A DNA stretch of 64,000 bases from Clostridiales bacterium (GTDB lineage Bacteria > Bacillota > Clostridia > Saccharofermentanales > Saccharofermentanaceae): the NCBI GenBank assembly GCA_017551625.1, contig JAFZLF010000009.1:186001-250000 (forward strand). The letters run 5' to 3'. Of the stretch, positions 54,983-64,000 are shown piece by piece (positions within the stretch are counted from its first letter, which is position 1; each line of letters begins with the position of its first letter). Position numbers and translations under genes: made by a program. The notes beneath the pieces were generated by a model. That model was given only the letters and a program-made list of their open reading frames with translations, was not told the DNA's origin and searched no databases.

Positions 54983-57337
54983 ATGGATATCCTTACTTTA
55001 CTTCGTGCCAACATCAAAAGAAAGAAGGGCACGTTCCTCGGCATCATGCTCCTGATGATCCTCGTGTCGATGTTCCTGACGACGATCTTCAGCGTGAAGA
55101 AGAACGTCACGAGAAGTATCGACGACGCCTATGAGGAGGCGAAGGCCGCGAACCTCATGATGAACATCACGAACGAGCGCCTGACGGACGAACTTCTGCA
55201 GTCGGTCAAGGACCACCCGCTGGTCGATCATGTCTCGACGATCGACGCCGTCCTGATGAGAAGACATTTCGTAAAGGACAAAGAAGACAACCAGAGCTGG
55301 CTGATCGTGCCGCTGAACGAGGTCGTCACCAGGCAGTTCACCGATGACTTTTCCGATTATCTCGATGAGGTCCGTCCGATCTCTCCCGACGGGATCTATC
55401 TGGTCCAGGGCATCGCCACCAACGACGGCTGCAAGGTCGGAGACGATCTGCGCTTCGAGACAAGATCTGGACAGTACACGCTCAAGATCGAGGGTTTCGT
55501 GGTCGAGCCGGTCGACGGCAGCGCGATGGTCGGATGGAAGACCGTGTACGTCGCGCCAGAGACTTTCGAGAAACTGGCGGCGGATGTGGATGTCGTCGAT
55601 AATCCGGATCTGGCCGGACGTGTCACTATCGTATACATCTATAAGAGCGCAGACTGCGAACTGAGCGACGGTGATTTCGCGAGAGCCATCAACCGCGACA
55701 CCGGCATCCAGGACTACGCATATGCATCGGCGACGATGACGCAGATGAAGCACTACACGAACCTCTTTTCGGATATCGTCTGCTCGATGATGATCGGATT
55801 TGCGATGGTCCTGGCGGTAGTTGTGCTGATCATCATGGCACATAACATCACCGTAACGATCGAGATGAGCTACACGGAGCTGGGCATCCTTAAGGCCGAG
55901 GGCTTCACGAAAGGAAGGATCCGCGTGCTCTTCGTCCTGCAGTATCTCCTCGCGGAAATCGTCGGCGCGGTGATCGGAACGATCCTCTCGATCCCCATGA
56001 TCAGCCTTTTCGGCGGTATCTTCCAGCCGATCACGGCGATCATCGCGAAGAAAGACGTCGACCTCGGCACGAGCCTTCTGCTGCTGCTCGTGATCCTTGC
56101 ACTCTCGGTCCTGGTCATCCTTCTCGCGACGAGAAAAGTAGGAAAAGTTTCCCCGGTAAAAGCACTGACCGGCGAGAGCAGGGATGTCTATTTCGAGAGT
56201 TTCCTGACCGCGCCGATCTCCGGGAAGAACCTCTCGATGAGCCTTTCGTACCGTCAGTTCAGTTCGAATAAGCGCCGCTACTTCGTAGCGATCCTGATCA
56301 CGGCTCTCCTGATGTTCTTCATGCTTTCCGTTAACCTCATGGCAAGCTGCATGCAGTCGAAGTCCGCGCTCGAGGCGATGGGCTCGATCCTCTGCGAAGT
56401 CCAGGTGCGACCGAAGGACAGAAACTTTACCGAAGAAGAAATGGAGGAGATCGAGACCATCGTGAAAGAAGAAACAAAAGCCGATAAGTCGATCTTCTTT
56501 AGAAACGAGTACCTCACGATCAACGGCGATACGATCTACAGTCAGTTCTACCGGGATCCGGAAATGATCAATATGGTATCCGGTCACGCTCCGGTATATG
56601 ACAATGAACTCGTGATCACGGACATCCTCGCGGAGGACATGGGCCTGAAGGTCGGTGATAAGGTCGAGGTCTCGAGAAGAGATGTGAAGGCAGAGTTTAT
56701 CGTATCGGGACTCTTCTGCAGCATGAACGATACCGGTATGACGATGGCCATGGGCGATGCCGGCGCGCGAAGACTCGGTGTGGCCGGATACGTCTGGTAC
56801 GGCGCGAGCCTTTCGGATCCGAAGGATGCCGAAAAGGTGGGAAAAGCACTGGAAGAAAGACTCGGCGAAGATTTTAAGATCGTGGTCGATTCTGACTTTT
56901 CCTCGATCTCGGATATCAAGTCCATCTCGACGGCCGTCGATGCGATGCGCTATACGATCTATGCATCCTCGATCATCTTCGTGCTGGTCGTGGTCTCCAT
57001 GATCTGCTCGAAGGTCTTCACCCAGGAGAGAAGAGACCTCGGCATCTACAAGGCAATCGGATTCACCTCGAGAAAACTCCGCCTGCTGTTCGCGCTGCGC
57101 TTCCTGATTATCGCGGTGATCGGCTCGGCCATCGGAACAGCCCTGAGTCTTCTGTTCTCGAGCCGGGGCCTGAGTATCCTTCTTCGAAGTGTCGGTATCT
57201 GTAACTTCATCTCGAGGTATCAGCCGGACACGGTCCTGATCCCGGTATGCATCCTGCTCCTGTGCTTCTTCCTCTTTGCCTACATCTCGGCAAGAAAGGT
57301 AAAGAAGGTCGAGATCAGAGAACTTGTCATCGAGTGA
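54983..57337 (+). CDS. FtsX-type ABC transporter permease
   Basis: The 784-residue protein has eight likely membrane helices: about 18-38, 263-288, 315-340, 358-378, then 431-452, 656-678, 700-728 and 748-770. Each half has one helix, a ~200-residue extracytoplasmic domain and three helices, so it is a duplicated FtsX architecture. Such permeases act on antimicrobial peptides, lipoproteins or lipids without passing a substrate through a classical channel. GGAGG precedes the ATG. Substrate unknown; the likely signal is cell-envelope damage. Confidence 0.88.
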   Translation: MDILTLLRANIKRKKGTFLGIMLLMILVSMFLTTIFSVKKNVTRSIDDAYEEAKAANLMMNITNERLTDELLQSVKDHPLVDHVSTIDAVLMRRHFVKDKEDNQSWLIVPLNEVVTRQFTDDFSDYLDEVRPISPDGIYLVQGIATNDGCKVGDDLRFETRSGQYTLKIEGFVVEPVDGSAMVGWKTVYVAPETFEKLAADVDVVDNPDLAGRVTIVYIYKSADCELSDGDFARAINRDTGIQDYAYASATMTQMKHYTNLFSDIVCSMMIGFAMVLAVVVLIIMAHNITVTIEMSYTELGILKAEGFTKGRIRVLFVLQYLLAEIVGAVIGTILSIPMISLFGGIFQPITAIIAKKDVDLGTSLLLLLVILALSVLVILLATRKVGKVSPVKALTGESRDVYFESFLTAPISGKNLSMSLSYRQFSSNKRRYFVAILITALLMFFMLSVNLMASCMQSKSALEAMGSILCEVQVRPKDRNFTEEEMEEIETIVKEETKADKSIFFRNEYLTINGDTIYSQFYRDPEMINMVSGHAPVYDNELVITDILAEDMGLKVGDKVEVSRRDVKAEFIVSGLFCSMNDTGMTMAMGDAGARRLGVAGYVWYGASLSDPKDAEKVGKALEERLGEDFKIVVDSDFSSISDIKSISTAVDAMRYTIYASSIIFVLVVVSMICSKVFTQERRDLGIYKAIGFTSRKLRLLFALRFLIIAVIGSAIGTALSLLFSSRGLSILLRSVGICNFISRYQPDTVLIPVCILLLCFFLFAYISARKVKKVEIRELVIE

Positions 57338-57417
57338 ACTCCTTTATTCGGATCCGTATCGTTTCCACCAAGCCGGACGCAGGAAGGGAGAAAGATTCTG
57401 CTTGCGGAATCTGCGAT

Positions 57418-57446
57418 TTGACTTCTTTCTCAAAACAGACAATAAT
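57418..57446 (+). promoter_or_regulatory. Promoter of the yesN/yesM unit
   Basis: TTGACT (57418-57423) and AATAAT (57441-57446) lie 17 nt apart, leaving a 50-60-nt leader. A small hairpin AGATTC/GAATCT (57393-57412) lies upstream and may be the end of the transporter transcript. Confidence 0.6.
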
Positions 57447-57504
57447 GAAATCGCCGATGCGCGGGGGAAGAAGTCAGACTGCGTTCGGGGAGAAAGAGGA
57501 TACG

Positions 57505-59133
57505 ATGCTGAAGGTTTTTCTGGTGGAGGACGAGTTCGTCGTCCGGGAAGGAATAAAGAATAATATCAACTGGCGCGAGCACGGGTACGAGTTCTGCGGC
57601 GAGGCCGGAGACGGCGAGGTCGCGTACTCCATGATCCAGAAGGAAAAGCCCGACATCGTCATCACGGACATCAAGATGCCGTTCATGGACGGCCTCACGC
57701 TGAGCTCCATGATCAAGTCCGAGTTCCCGTGGATGGAGATCATCATCCTCACGGGCTACGAGGATTTCCAGTTCGCGCGCTCCGCGATCAAGATCGGCGT
57801 GTCCTGCTATCTTCTGAAACCGGTAAACGGCGAGAATCTCCTTAAAGAGGTTGACGCCCTCGCCGAGAAGATCCGCGAGAAAAAGGCGGAGCGCGAGGCC
57901 GCGAAAAGATACGAAGAAGAGATGCGTGAGCGCACCGAGCTCGAGAAACGTGATTTTTTCAATTCCCTGGTCAAGGGCGGCAAGAACGCATCGGAACTGA
58001 TCGCAGAAGCGAAGAAAATCGAGATCGACATCTCGGCTCTCCGTTACAACGTCGTTCTGATCAAGATCTGGTCGGACAAGCACGACGTCGGGGAATTCTC
58101 GAACAGCGTGCTGGCGGTCGAGGACGGCGTCAGAAAGATAGCCGGTGACGAGGACGCGATCTTCTTCGATTTTACCGTCGAGGGCACGGCGCTCCTCTTC
58201 AAGGGCGATGACGACAGAGACATCGGAAGCAGAATAGAGCGCGCGACGAAAAGGATGGAAGCGCTTTTTGCGGAGTATAAGCATATCCGGTATTTCGGCG
58301 CGATCGGCCAGACCGTCGAGCGGATCACGGAGATCCATACATCATTCGACTGGGCGAGTCGCGCATTTGCCCATCTGTACCTGACATCCGAAAATGCATT
58401 TCTCGTGGGATCGAAGGAAGGCCTCCGCCCGGAGAACAACGTCGACATCCTCTCGGAGATCAACCCGCAGCACATCGACCGCCGCCTCATGAAGCGTTTC
58501 CTGCGGGCCGGCGAGCCGGCGGAGATCCCGTTCTTCCTCGAGGAATACCTCAATAACATCGGAGATCACGCGCTTCAGTCAAAGATGCTCCGGCAGTATA
58601 TCGCGATGGACGTGTATTTCTGCGTGGCTGATTTCGCGGAAAATGAACTGGGCCTGAAACGGTTCGAGATGGAGGAGAAGTTCTCTTTCCCTGCAACGGA
58701 GGTGCTATCTGACGAGGAGAGGACACGAGACTTCCTCTTACGGATCCTTAAAGATGCGCTCGAGCTCCGTGAGGACCACTCGCTCGGCCGCTACCATGAC
58801 GTCATGAAGGACGCCATCGCCTATATCTCCGAGCACTATTCCGATGACGAGCTCTCGCTCAATACCCTCGCGGCGCACGTGAACTTCTCGCCGAACCACT
58901 TAAGCGCGATCTTCAAGCAGGAGACCGGGCAGCCCTTCATCAAGTATCTCACGGATTACCGCATGAACATGGCAAAAGAACTGTTGCGCCGCTCTTCGAA
59001 GAAGAGTAACGAGATCGGGATCCTCGTGGGCTATAAGGACCCGCACTATTTTTCCTATCTCTTTAAGAAGACGCAGGGCATGACGCCGACGCAGTACAGG
59101 AACATGGGCCGCGGAGACGGGGAAGACGCATGA
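57505..59133 (+). CDS. YesN-type response regulator (receiver + AraC HTH)
   Basis: The 542-residue protein has an N-terminal receiver domain (FLVEDEFVVREG, Asp55 in IVITDIKMPFMDG), a long middle region and a C-terminal AraC-type double HTH (SLNTLAAHVNFSPNHLSAIFKQETGQPF, EIGILVGYKDPHYFSYLFKKTQGMTPTQYR). YesN/YesM pairs control sugar ABC transporters in Bacillota, which fits the downstream genes. The ATG at 57505 follows a GAGAAAGAGG; the open frame extends further upstream, but that part crosses the promoter. Confidence 0.93.
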   Translation: MLKVFLVEDEFVVREGIKNNINWREHGYEFCGEAGDGEVAYSMIQKEKPDIVITDIKMPFMDGLTLSSMIKSEFPWMEIIILTGYEDFQFARSAIKIGVSCYLLKPVNGENLLKEVDALAEKIREKKAEREAAKRYEEEMRERTELEKRDFFNSLVKGGKNASELIAEAKKIEIDISALRYNVVLIKIWSDKHDVGEFSNSVLAVEDGVRKIAGDEDAIFFDFTVEGTALLFKGDDDRDIGSRIERATKRMEALFAEYKHIRYFGAIGQTVERITEIHTSFDWASRAFAHLYLTSENAFLVGSKEGLRPENNVDILSEINPQHIDRRLMKRFLRAGEPAEIPFFLEEYLNNIGDHALQSKMLRQYIAMDVYFCVADFAENELGLKRFEMEEKFSFPATEVLSDEERTRDFLLRILKDALELREDHSLGRYHDVMKDAIAYISEHYSDDELSLNTLAAHVNFSPNHLSAIFKQETGQPFIKYLTDYRMNMAKELLRRSSKKSNEIGILVGYKDPHYFSYLFKKTQGMTPTQYRNMGRGDGEDA

Positions 59134-59162
59134 CCGCGGACGACACGAGGAATTAGGAGAAC

Positions 59163-60584
59163 ATGAAGACCGAAAAGAAGAAAAACCGGTCGCGACTTGC
59201 GACGCAGATCCGTATCTCGTATCTCGTCCTGCTGTTGCCGTGCCTGTGCTTCATCGCGTACGCCATCTATAACATGTGGCACATCAACGAGCGGAACAAC
59301 GAGATGACCAGCTCCGTCGTCGCTGCAAGTGAATTTAGCCTCGAATTTAAGGAAGATTTCGACTACCAGACGTATCTGCTCATCGTCGGTAACATCTCGC
59401 CGGAGAATACCGCGCTGAATGACGATCTCGACAAAGCGCGCGAGGTCGTAACGAAACTCAAGGGGTACACCAATACCGAGGACAACTTAAGAAGACTCGA
59501 GTATGCGGAGAAGTATCTGAACAACCTCGAGACGTACGTCGCGCAGATCAAGGAGAATCTCGGATACGAGAATAAGTACGAGGACAACATGCTCATCTGG
59601 GAGAACGACGTGCAGATCGTGACGAGTCTTCTTTCGGAAACAATAAATGAATATATATATTATGAGAACCGCCAGATCCAGACGACGCAGGCGCAGAACA
59701 ATGCGCTCTTCATGAATATCATCGAGGTGTCGGGACTGCTTCTCGCATTCGGCCTGATTACCATGGTCGTCGTTTCCTACCTCGGTCCGAAGTGGATCAC
59801 GAAGCCTATAGAAGAGCAGGTCAAAGAGGAACAGAAACTCCTGCGAAAATCCGAGTTTGATCTTCTGCAGTCGCAGATCAATCCGCACTTCCTCTATAAC
59901 ACCCTCGACGCGATCGTCTGGTCCGCTGAGGCCGGGAATCAGAAGCAGGTCGTCAGCATGGTCGGAAATCTGTCGGACTTCTTCCGCCTGTCTCTCAACA
60001 AAGGCAAAGAGACTGTCCTCGTGCGCGAGGAGCTCCAGCACGTGCGCTCGTATCTCGAGATCCAGCATATCCGCTATCAGGACATCCTCACCTATGAGAT
60101 CACGGTGCCGGAGGAGATCAACGAATACCGCATCCCGAAGCTCACGGTCCAGCCTGTCGTCGAGAATGCTCTCTATCACGGGATCAAGAACAAGCGCGGC
60201 GGCGGACGGATCACGGTGAGCGGAGAGGAGAAGCGGGATTACTACTCGATCATCGTCGAGGACAACGGCAAGGGAATGACCGAGGAACGTCTCCTCGAAG
60301 TGCGCCGTGCCCTCCGCGAAGGAGTGAGCGCCGCTGCGATCTCCGCCAATTCCGGCGCGGCCGGCGCAGGTTCAGATGCGGCCGGCGCAGGTTCTGGGAC
60401 TACGGGCTCAGGCAGTGCGGGAACGGGCAGCGCTTCGGGAAGTAGCGCCGTATACGGACTTTATAACGTAAATGAGCGGATCCGCCTGACATATGGTGAA
60501 GAATATGGTATCCACATCGAGAGCGTACTCGACAAGGGGACGCGTGTAGAGATCCGGCTGCCTAAGATGAACGTGGGCGCTTGA
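59163..60584 (+). CDS. YesM-type sensor histidine kinase with Ala/Gly/Ser insertion
   Basis: The 473-residue kinase has two membrane helices (about 18-37 and 187-206) around an extracytoplasmic helical sensor domain, and a His_kinase (PF06580-type) domain with His242 in SQINPHFLYNTLDA, plus a HATPase domain with VVENALYHGI and DNGKGM. Between the DNGKGM and the YGLYNVNERI G2-like motif an insertion of ~40 residues (389-428) is almost only Ala, Gly and Ser. No clear HAMP is seen. Partner of the preceding YesN. Confidence 0.9.
   Translation: MKTEKKKNRSRLATQIRISYLVLLLPCLCFIAYAIYNMWHINERNNEMTSSVVAASEFSLEFKEDFDYQTYLLIVGNISPENTALNDDLDKAREVVTKLKGYTNTEDNLRRLEYAEKYLNNLETYVAQIKENLGYENKYEDNMLIWENDVQIVTSLLSETINEYIYYENRQIQTTQAQNNALFMNIIEVSGLLLAFGLITMVVVSYLGPKWITKPIEEQVKEEQKLLRKSEFDLLQSQINPHFLYNTLDAIVWSAEAGNQKQVVSMVGNLSDFFRLSLNKGKETVLVREELQHVRSYLEIQHIRYQDILTYEITVPEEINEYRIPKLTVQPVVENALYHGIKNKRGGGRITVSGEEKRDYYSIIVEDNGKGMTEERLLEVRRALREGVSAAAISANSGAAGAGSDAAGAGSGTTGSGSAGTGSASGSSAVYGLYNVNERIRLTYGEEYGIHIESVLDKGTRVEIRLPKMNVGA
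60327..60446 (+). repeat. Low-complexity GC-rich insertion inside the YesM gene
   Basis: The DNA of residues 389-428 contains near-repeats of GCGGCCGGCGCAGGTTC (twice within 60360-60395). It encodes a flexible Ala/Gly/Ser segment within the ATP-lid part of the kinase. Confidence 0.6.
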
Positions 60585-60701
60585 TCAGAAGATAACCGTC
60601 CTGATGCGATTGAAAAGAAGATCGGCGTCGTGGGCTCGTATCAACGAAAATTGAAATCGAAAAGAAAAATCCTAACCGATTTCGTAAAAAATTAAACCGA
60701 G

Positions 60702-60742
60702 GGAAACGAGGGATAAAAAATCCAACTTCGTTTCCTTTTTTT
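60702..60742 (+). terminator. Terminator after the YesM gene
   Basis: GGAAACGA (60702-60709) pairs with TCGTTTCC (60728-60735); an inner GGAT/ATCC extends the hairpin. Seven T residues follow. It separates regulator genes from the transporter genes. No clear promoter was found in the 88 nt after it, although a transporter promoter is expected there. Confidence 0.85.
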
Positions 60743-60830
60743 CTGCATGGTCTTTTCCGGAGCGAAATCTAAAATGAAGGCAGAAGACGGGGGAAGACCC
60801 CGAATAGTGATTCATTTATGGAGGTAAAAA

Positions 60831-61877
60831 ATGAAAAAAGTAGTTGCAATACTTATGGCATCTCTTATGGCTCTCGGCCTCGCAGCATGCTCGAAGTCCG
60901 ACAGCACAACAGCTGGCACGACCGCAGCCAACAACGGTGGTGGTGACGCCACAACAACAACTGCTGCTGATAACAATGGCGGCAACAGCGGTTCCGGACT
61001 GATCAAGGTCGGTATCATCAACAACGACCCGAACGAATCCGGTTATCGTACGGCGAACGATGCGGACCTGCAGGCGATGTTCTGCGAAGCGAACGGCTAT
61101 GACGCTTCCTTCTCTTACAGCATGAAGAACGACGAGCAGATCCAGTACGCGAAGACATTCATCCAGAACGAAGTAGACTATCTCCTTCTCTCTGCGGCTG
61201 ACGTAGCAGGCTGGGATTCCGTTCTTAAGGATGCTCAGGATGCAGGCGTTAAGGTTATCCTCTTCGACAGAACCATCAACGCTGACCCGAGTCTTTATGA
61301 AGCTTCTATCGTATCCGACATGGCTAAGGAAGGCCAGACAGCAGTAGATTGGCTCGCCAGCCAGAACCTGTCTGAGTACAATGTCATCCACATCCAGGGC
61401 GTCATGGGTTCCTCCGCACAGGTCGGAAGATCCGGTGCTCTCGACGAGAAGGTCGCTGCAGAAGCGAACTGGAACATCGTAAAACAGCAGACCGCTGAGT
61501 GGAACGCTGAGAAGGCACAGCAGATCGTACAGTCTGTTATCGACTCCGGCGCGAAGTTCAACGTAATCTACGCGGAGAACGACGACATGGCGAAGGGCGC
61601 CGTTGCTGCTCTCGATGCAGCCGGTATCTCTCACGGTGTTGGCAAAGACGTAATCGTCATGGGTTTTGACTGCAACAAGTGGGCGCTCGAAGAGCTCCTC
61701 GCTCAGAACTGGAACTACGACGGACAGTGCAATCCGTTCCAGGCCAGCTACATCGATGCAATCATCAAGGACCTCGAGGCAGGTAAGGCTCCTGCACAGA
61801 AGACCATCATCATGGAAGAAAAGGGTTTTGATGCAGCAACGATCAAGCAGGAAGACGTAGACAAATACGGTATCTAA
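60831..61877 (+). CDS. Sugar ABC transporter substrate-binding lipoprotein
   Basis: The 348-residue protein has a lipoprotein signal peptide (lipobox LAAC, Cys20), a Thr/Asn/Gly linker and a periplasmic-binding fold of the ribose/galactofuranose family (KVGIINNDPNESGYR, VDYLLLSAADVAGWDSVLKDAQDAGVKVILFDR, VIYAENDDMAKGAVAAL). The pattern is close to YtfQ-like proteins. GGAGG lies before the ATG. It captures the sugar outside the membrane and passes it to the two permease subunits. Confidence 0.93.
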   Translation: MKKVVAILMASLMALGLAACSKSDSTTAGTTAANNGGGDATTTTAADNNGGNSGSGLIKVGIINNDPNESGYRTANDADLQAMFCEANGYDASFSYSMKNDEQIQYAKTFIQNEVDYLLLSAADVAGWDSVLKDAQDAGVKVILFDRTINADPSLYEASIVSDMAKEGQTAVDWLASQNLSEYNVIHIQGVMGSSAQVGRSGALDEKVAAEANWNIVKQQTAEWNAEKAQQIVQSVIDSGAKFNVIYAENDDMAKGAVAALDAAGISHGVGKDVIVMGFDCNKWALEELLAQNWNYDGQCNPFQASYIDAIIKDLEAGKAPAQKTIIMEEKGFDAATIKQEDVDKYGI

Positions 61878-61902
61878 TTCCATAACCATTTACCCCAATA
61901 AG

Positions 61903-61942
61903 CGCGGTGCGGCGGGATCCGTAAGGTGAACACCGCACCGCG
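61903..61942 (+). promoter_or_regulatory. Stem-loop between binding protein and ATPase genes
   Basis: CGCGGTGCGG (61903-61912) and CCGCACCGCG (61933-61942) form a perfect 10-bp stem with a 20-nt loop. Only TTTG follows, so it is at most a leaky terminator. Such hairpins often protect the abundant binding-protein mRNA and lower downstream expression. Confidence 0.7.
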
Positions 61943-62039
61943 TTTGTAAATGGAGGGAAGGAAGCAGGATCTGATCGAAAGAATCAGAAGAATAATCGAA
62001 TCATCAGAAGAATCGAAGAATCATAAAGAGGTAAAACCC

Positions 62040-63545
62040 GTGGAAAATAACAGATTGCTTGAGATGCGGGGCATCGACAAAACTTTTCCTGGCGTAAAAG
62101 CACTGCAGCATGTAGATTTTTCGCTGAATAAGGGTGAGATCCACGCGCTGATGGGCGAGAACGGAGCCGGCAAGTCCACTCTGATCAAGGTCCTGACGGG
62201 CGTGTACACGAAGGATGCAGGCACCATCTCCCTCGATGGAGAGAATGTGTCGATCCACTCCCCGGCGGATGCGCAGAACCTCGGTATCAGTACGGTTTAT
62301 CAGGAGATCACCCTGTGTCCGAACCTTACTGTCGCCGAGAATATGTATATCGGTCGTGGCAGGGACGTGATCACGAACTGGAAGAAGATGAACGCCGATG
62401 CGAACAAGCTATTAACTAAGCTCGATATTCCGGCGAAAGCGACACAGCAGCTGGCCAACTGTTCCATCGCGGTACAGCAGATGGTAGCCATTGCAAGAGC
62501 CGTGGATATGGAATGTAAGGTATTGATCCTGGACGAGCCGACTTCCTCACTGGACGAACAGGAAGTAGAGAAGCTCTTCGGACTCATGCGCGATCTGAAG
62601 AATCTGGGAGTAGGCATCATTTTCGTTACCCATTTTCTCGATCAGGTTTATGAAGTCTGTGACAAAATCACTGTTCTTCGCGACGGCCAGCTCGTCGGAG
62701 AATACGAGATCAAGGATCTCCCGCGCGTACAGCTCGTGGCGAAGATGCTTGGTAAAGAGATGGACGATCTTTCGGATATCAAGGGAGAAAGAGAAGCGTA
62801 TCACAAGGAAGATGCCGATACGAAGATCTTTGAGGCCGAACAGCTCGTCAGTGATGCCGGGATCAAACCTTTCGATTTCTATATCAAAAAAGGCGAAGTA
62901 AACGGATTTACCGGACTTCTCGGTTCGGGACGAAGTGAGTGCGTACGCGCGATCTTCGGCGCGGACAGAGTCCTCGGCGGACACGTCAAGGTAAACGGTG
63001 AGACAGCCAAGATCCGCGCACCGCGTGATGCCATGAAGAAGGGGATCGCCTATCTTCCTGAGGACCGAAAGGTCGACGGCATCATCGGTGATCTATCGGT
63101 AAGAGATAACATCATCCTGGCGCTGCAGGTCATGAAGGGCTTCTTCAAGCCGTTCAGCAAAGCCCAGGCCAATGCTTTTGCCGATGAATATATTAAGAAA
63201 CTCAGCATCAAGACAGCTTCCGCCGATACACCGATCAAATCACTGTCCGGCGGCAACCAGCAGAAGGTGATCCTGGCCAGATGGCTCCTGATGCATCCCG
63301 AATATCTCATCCTCGATGAACCGACACGAGGCATCGATGTCGGTACTAAGGTAGATATTCAGAAGCTCGTCCTCGAGCTTGCTTCCGAGGGAATGAGCGT
63401 CACCTTTATCTCTTCTGAGACCGACGAGATGCTCCGTACATGCTCACGACTGATCGTGATGCGTGACCGGAAGGTCGTCGGAGAACTATCAGGCGAGGAT
63501 CTTACACAGAGTAAGATCATGAGCACCATCGCGGGAGGAGAATAA
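62040..63545 (+). CDS. Sugar ABC transporter ATP-binding protein (two ATPase domains)
   Basis: The ~501-residue protein has two ATP-binding halves: the first with GENGAGKST, CSIAVQQMV signature region and LILDEPTSSL, the second with a degenerate P-loop (GLLGSGRSE), LSGGNQQK and LILDEPTRGIDVG. This is the usual RbsA/MglA/YtfR layout. A GTG at 62040 with AAAGAGGT upstream gives the typical start MENNRLLEMRGIDKTF; an ATG at 61950 would add 30 charged residues and lacks a ribosome-binding site, but cannot be excluded. Confidence 0.93.
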   Translation: MENNRLLEMRGIDKTFPGVKALQHVDFSLNKGEIHALMGENGAGKSTLIKVLTGVYTKDAGTISLDGENVSIHSPADAQNLGISTVYQEITLCPNLTVAENMYIGRGRDVITNWKKMNADANKLLTKLDIPAKATQQLANCSIAVQQMVAIARAVDMECKVLILDEPTSSLDEQEVEKLFGLMRDLKNLGVGIIFVTHFLDQVYEVCDKITVLRDGQLVGEYEIKDLPRVQLVAKMLGKEMDDLSDIKGEREAYHKEDADTKIFEAEQLVSDAGIKPFDFYIKKGEVNGFTGLLGSGRSECVRAIFGADRVLGGHVKVNGETAKIRAPRDAMKKGIAYLPEDRKVDGIIGDLSVRDNIILALQVMKGFFKPFSKAQANAFADEYIKKLSIKTASADTPIKSLSGGNQQKVILARWLLMHPEYLILDEPTRGIDVGTKVDIQKLVLELASEGMSVTFISSETDEMLRTCSRLIVMRDRKVVGELSGEDLTQSKIMSTIAGGE

Positions 63546-63547
63546 AG

Positions 63548-64000
63548 ATGAACAGATCGATCTTTAAGAAAATAACCGGCAATCAGCTGTTTATCCCGAT
63601 CATGGCGCTTCTGCTCCTGGCGGTGATCAACCTGATCGTCGACCCCGGGTTCTTCAAGGTGAATCTGGGCACGAATAACGCTGGCAATCCGGTCCTTTCA
63701 GGGTACTTGATTACTATTTTAGACTATGGATCGGAACTTGCGATCCTGGCGATAGGAATGACGCTCGTAACGGCAGCGTCCGGCGGCCAGGACATCTCGG
63801 TCGGTGCAACGATCGCTATCGCGGGCTCGGCTATGCTGCGCGTCCTCTGCGGCACGAACCCGAGACCGGATGCGATCCAGGCACCGATCATAGTGGCTTT
63901 CCTTGTCGCTTGTCTGGTCGGTATGCTGTGCGGCGCTTTTAACGGGGCGCTCGTATCCGTATTCAAGATCCAGCCCATGATCGCGACACTCGTACTCTTT
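63548..64000 (+). CDS. Sugar ABC transporter permease (YtfT/RbsC-like), partial
   Basis: The window ends after 151 residues. The protein has three to four membrane helices so far (FIPIMALLLLAVINLIV, ELAILAIGMTLVTAA, APIIVAFLVACLVGML) and the family motif SGGQDISVGATIAIAG, close to GGIDLSVG of RbsC/YtfT. It starts 2 nt after the ATPase stop. A second permease of the YtfT/YjfF type may follow outside the window. Confidence 0.93.
   Translation, partial: MNRSIFKKITGNQLFIPIMALLLLAVINLIVDPGFFKVNLGTNNAGNPVLSGYLITILDYGSELAILAIGMTLVTAASGGQDISVGATIAIAGSAMLRVLCGTNPRPDAIQAPIIVAFLVACLVGMLCGAFNGALVSVFKIQPMIATLVLF

Overview
The window is bacterial chromosomal DNA, about half G+C, with almost every gene on the + strand in tight, often overlapping operons. 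Gene content and order point to Bacillota, class Clostridia: ylxQ-infB-rbfA-nrnA-truB-ribF, a mraZ-rsmH-ftsL-pbp-mur-ftsW-murG-ftsQ-ftsZ division cluster, nrdR, a Trp T-box leader, a CIRCE-controlled hrcA-grpE-dnaK-dnaJ operon, and YesN/YesM regulators beside a sugar ABC transporter. The genus cannot be named from sequence alone. No rRNA, tRNA, transposase, phage gene or CRISPR array was seen.

Region 1 (1-9012): translation and RNA modification genes (end of a ylxR-like gene, ylxQ, infB, rbfA, nrnA, truB, ribF), then lipoprotein maturation (lgt) and a RodA-type SEDS polymerase, closed by a strong terminator. Region 2 (9013-22407): division and cell wall cluster started by an autoregulated mraZ, with a natural MurE-MurF fusion and without mraY, murD, murC, murB or ftsA; nrdR follows ftsZ. 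Region 3 (22438-32345): a two-component system, nth, recG, rsmD, coaD, a coiled-coil protein, a two-gene cassette of an OLD/AAA15-like ATPase with a TOPRIM-like (DUF4276-like) protein, and hemW.

Region 4 (32346-43391) is accessory in character: a zinc-ribbon/membrane protein with GHRPPS repeats; a Trp T-box driving an orphan TrpB2; a minus-strand island of two XRE regulators and a VOC-fold protein; and a cyclic-di-GMP module in which a diguanylate cyclase and a LacI-sensor/EAL phosphodiesterase flank a zincin-like lipoprotein. Region 5 (43503-49155): heat-shock operon under a perfect CIRCE element, with clpP inserted between grpE and dnaK. Region 6 (49179-64000): CapA-like protein, prmA, a two-component system plus FtsX-type ABC exporter separated by two different repeat arrays, then YesN/YesM and a ribose/galactofuranose-type sugar ABC transporter that runs off the end.

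The most unusual signals are the four-copy array of 36-nt palindromes and the 21-bp direct repeats between the histidine kinase and its ABC transporter (53717-54096), the ATPase/TOPRIM pair (29232-31105), the Trp T-box with a palindrome over its promoter, and clpP in the CIRCE operon. Functions are assigned by reading motifs by eye; no database search was run.
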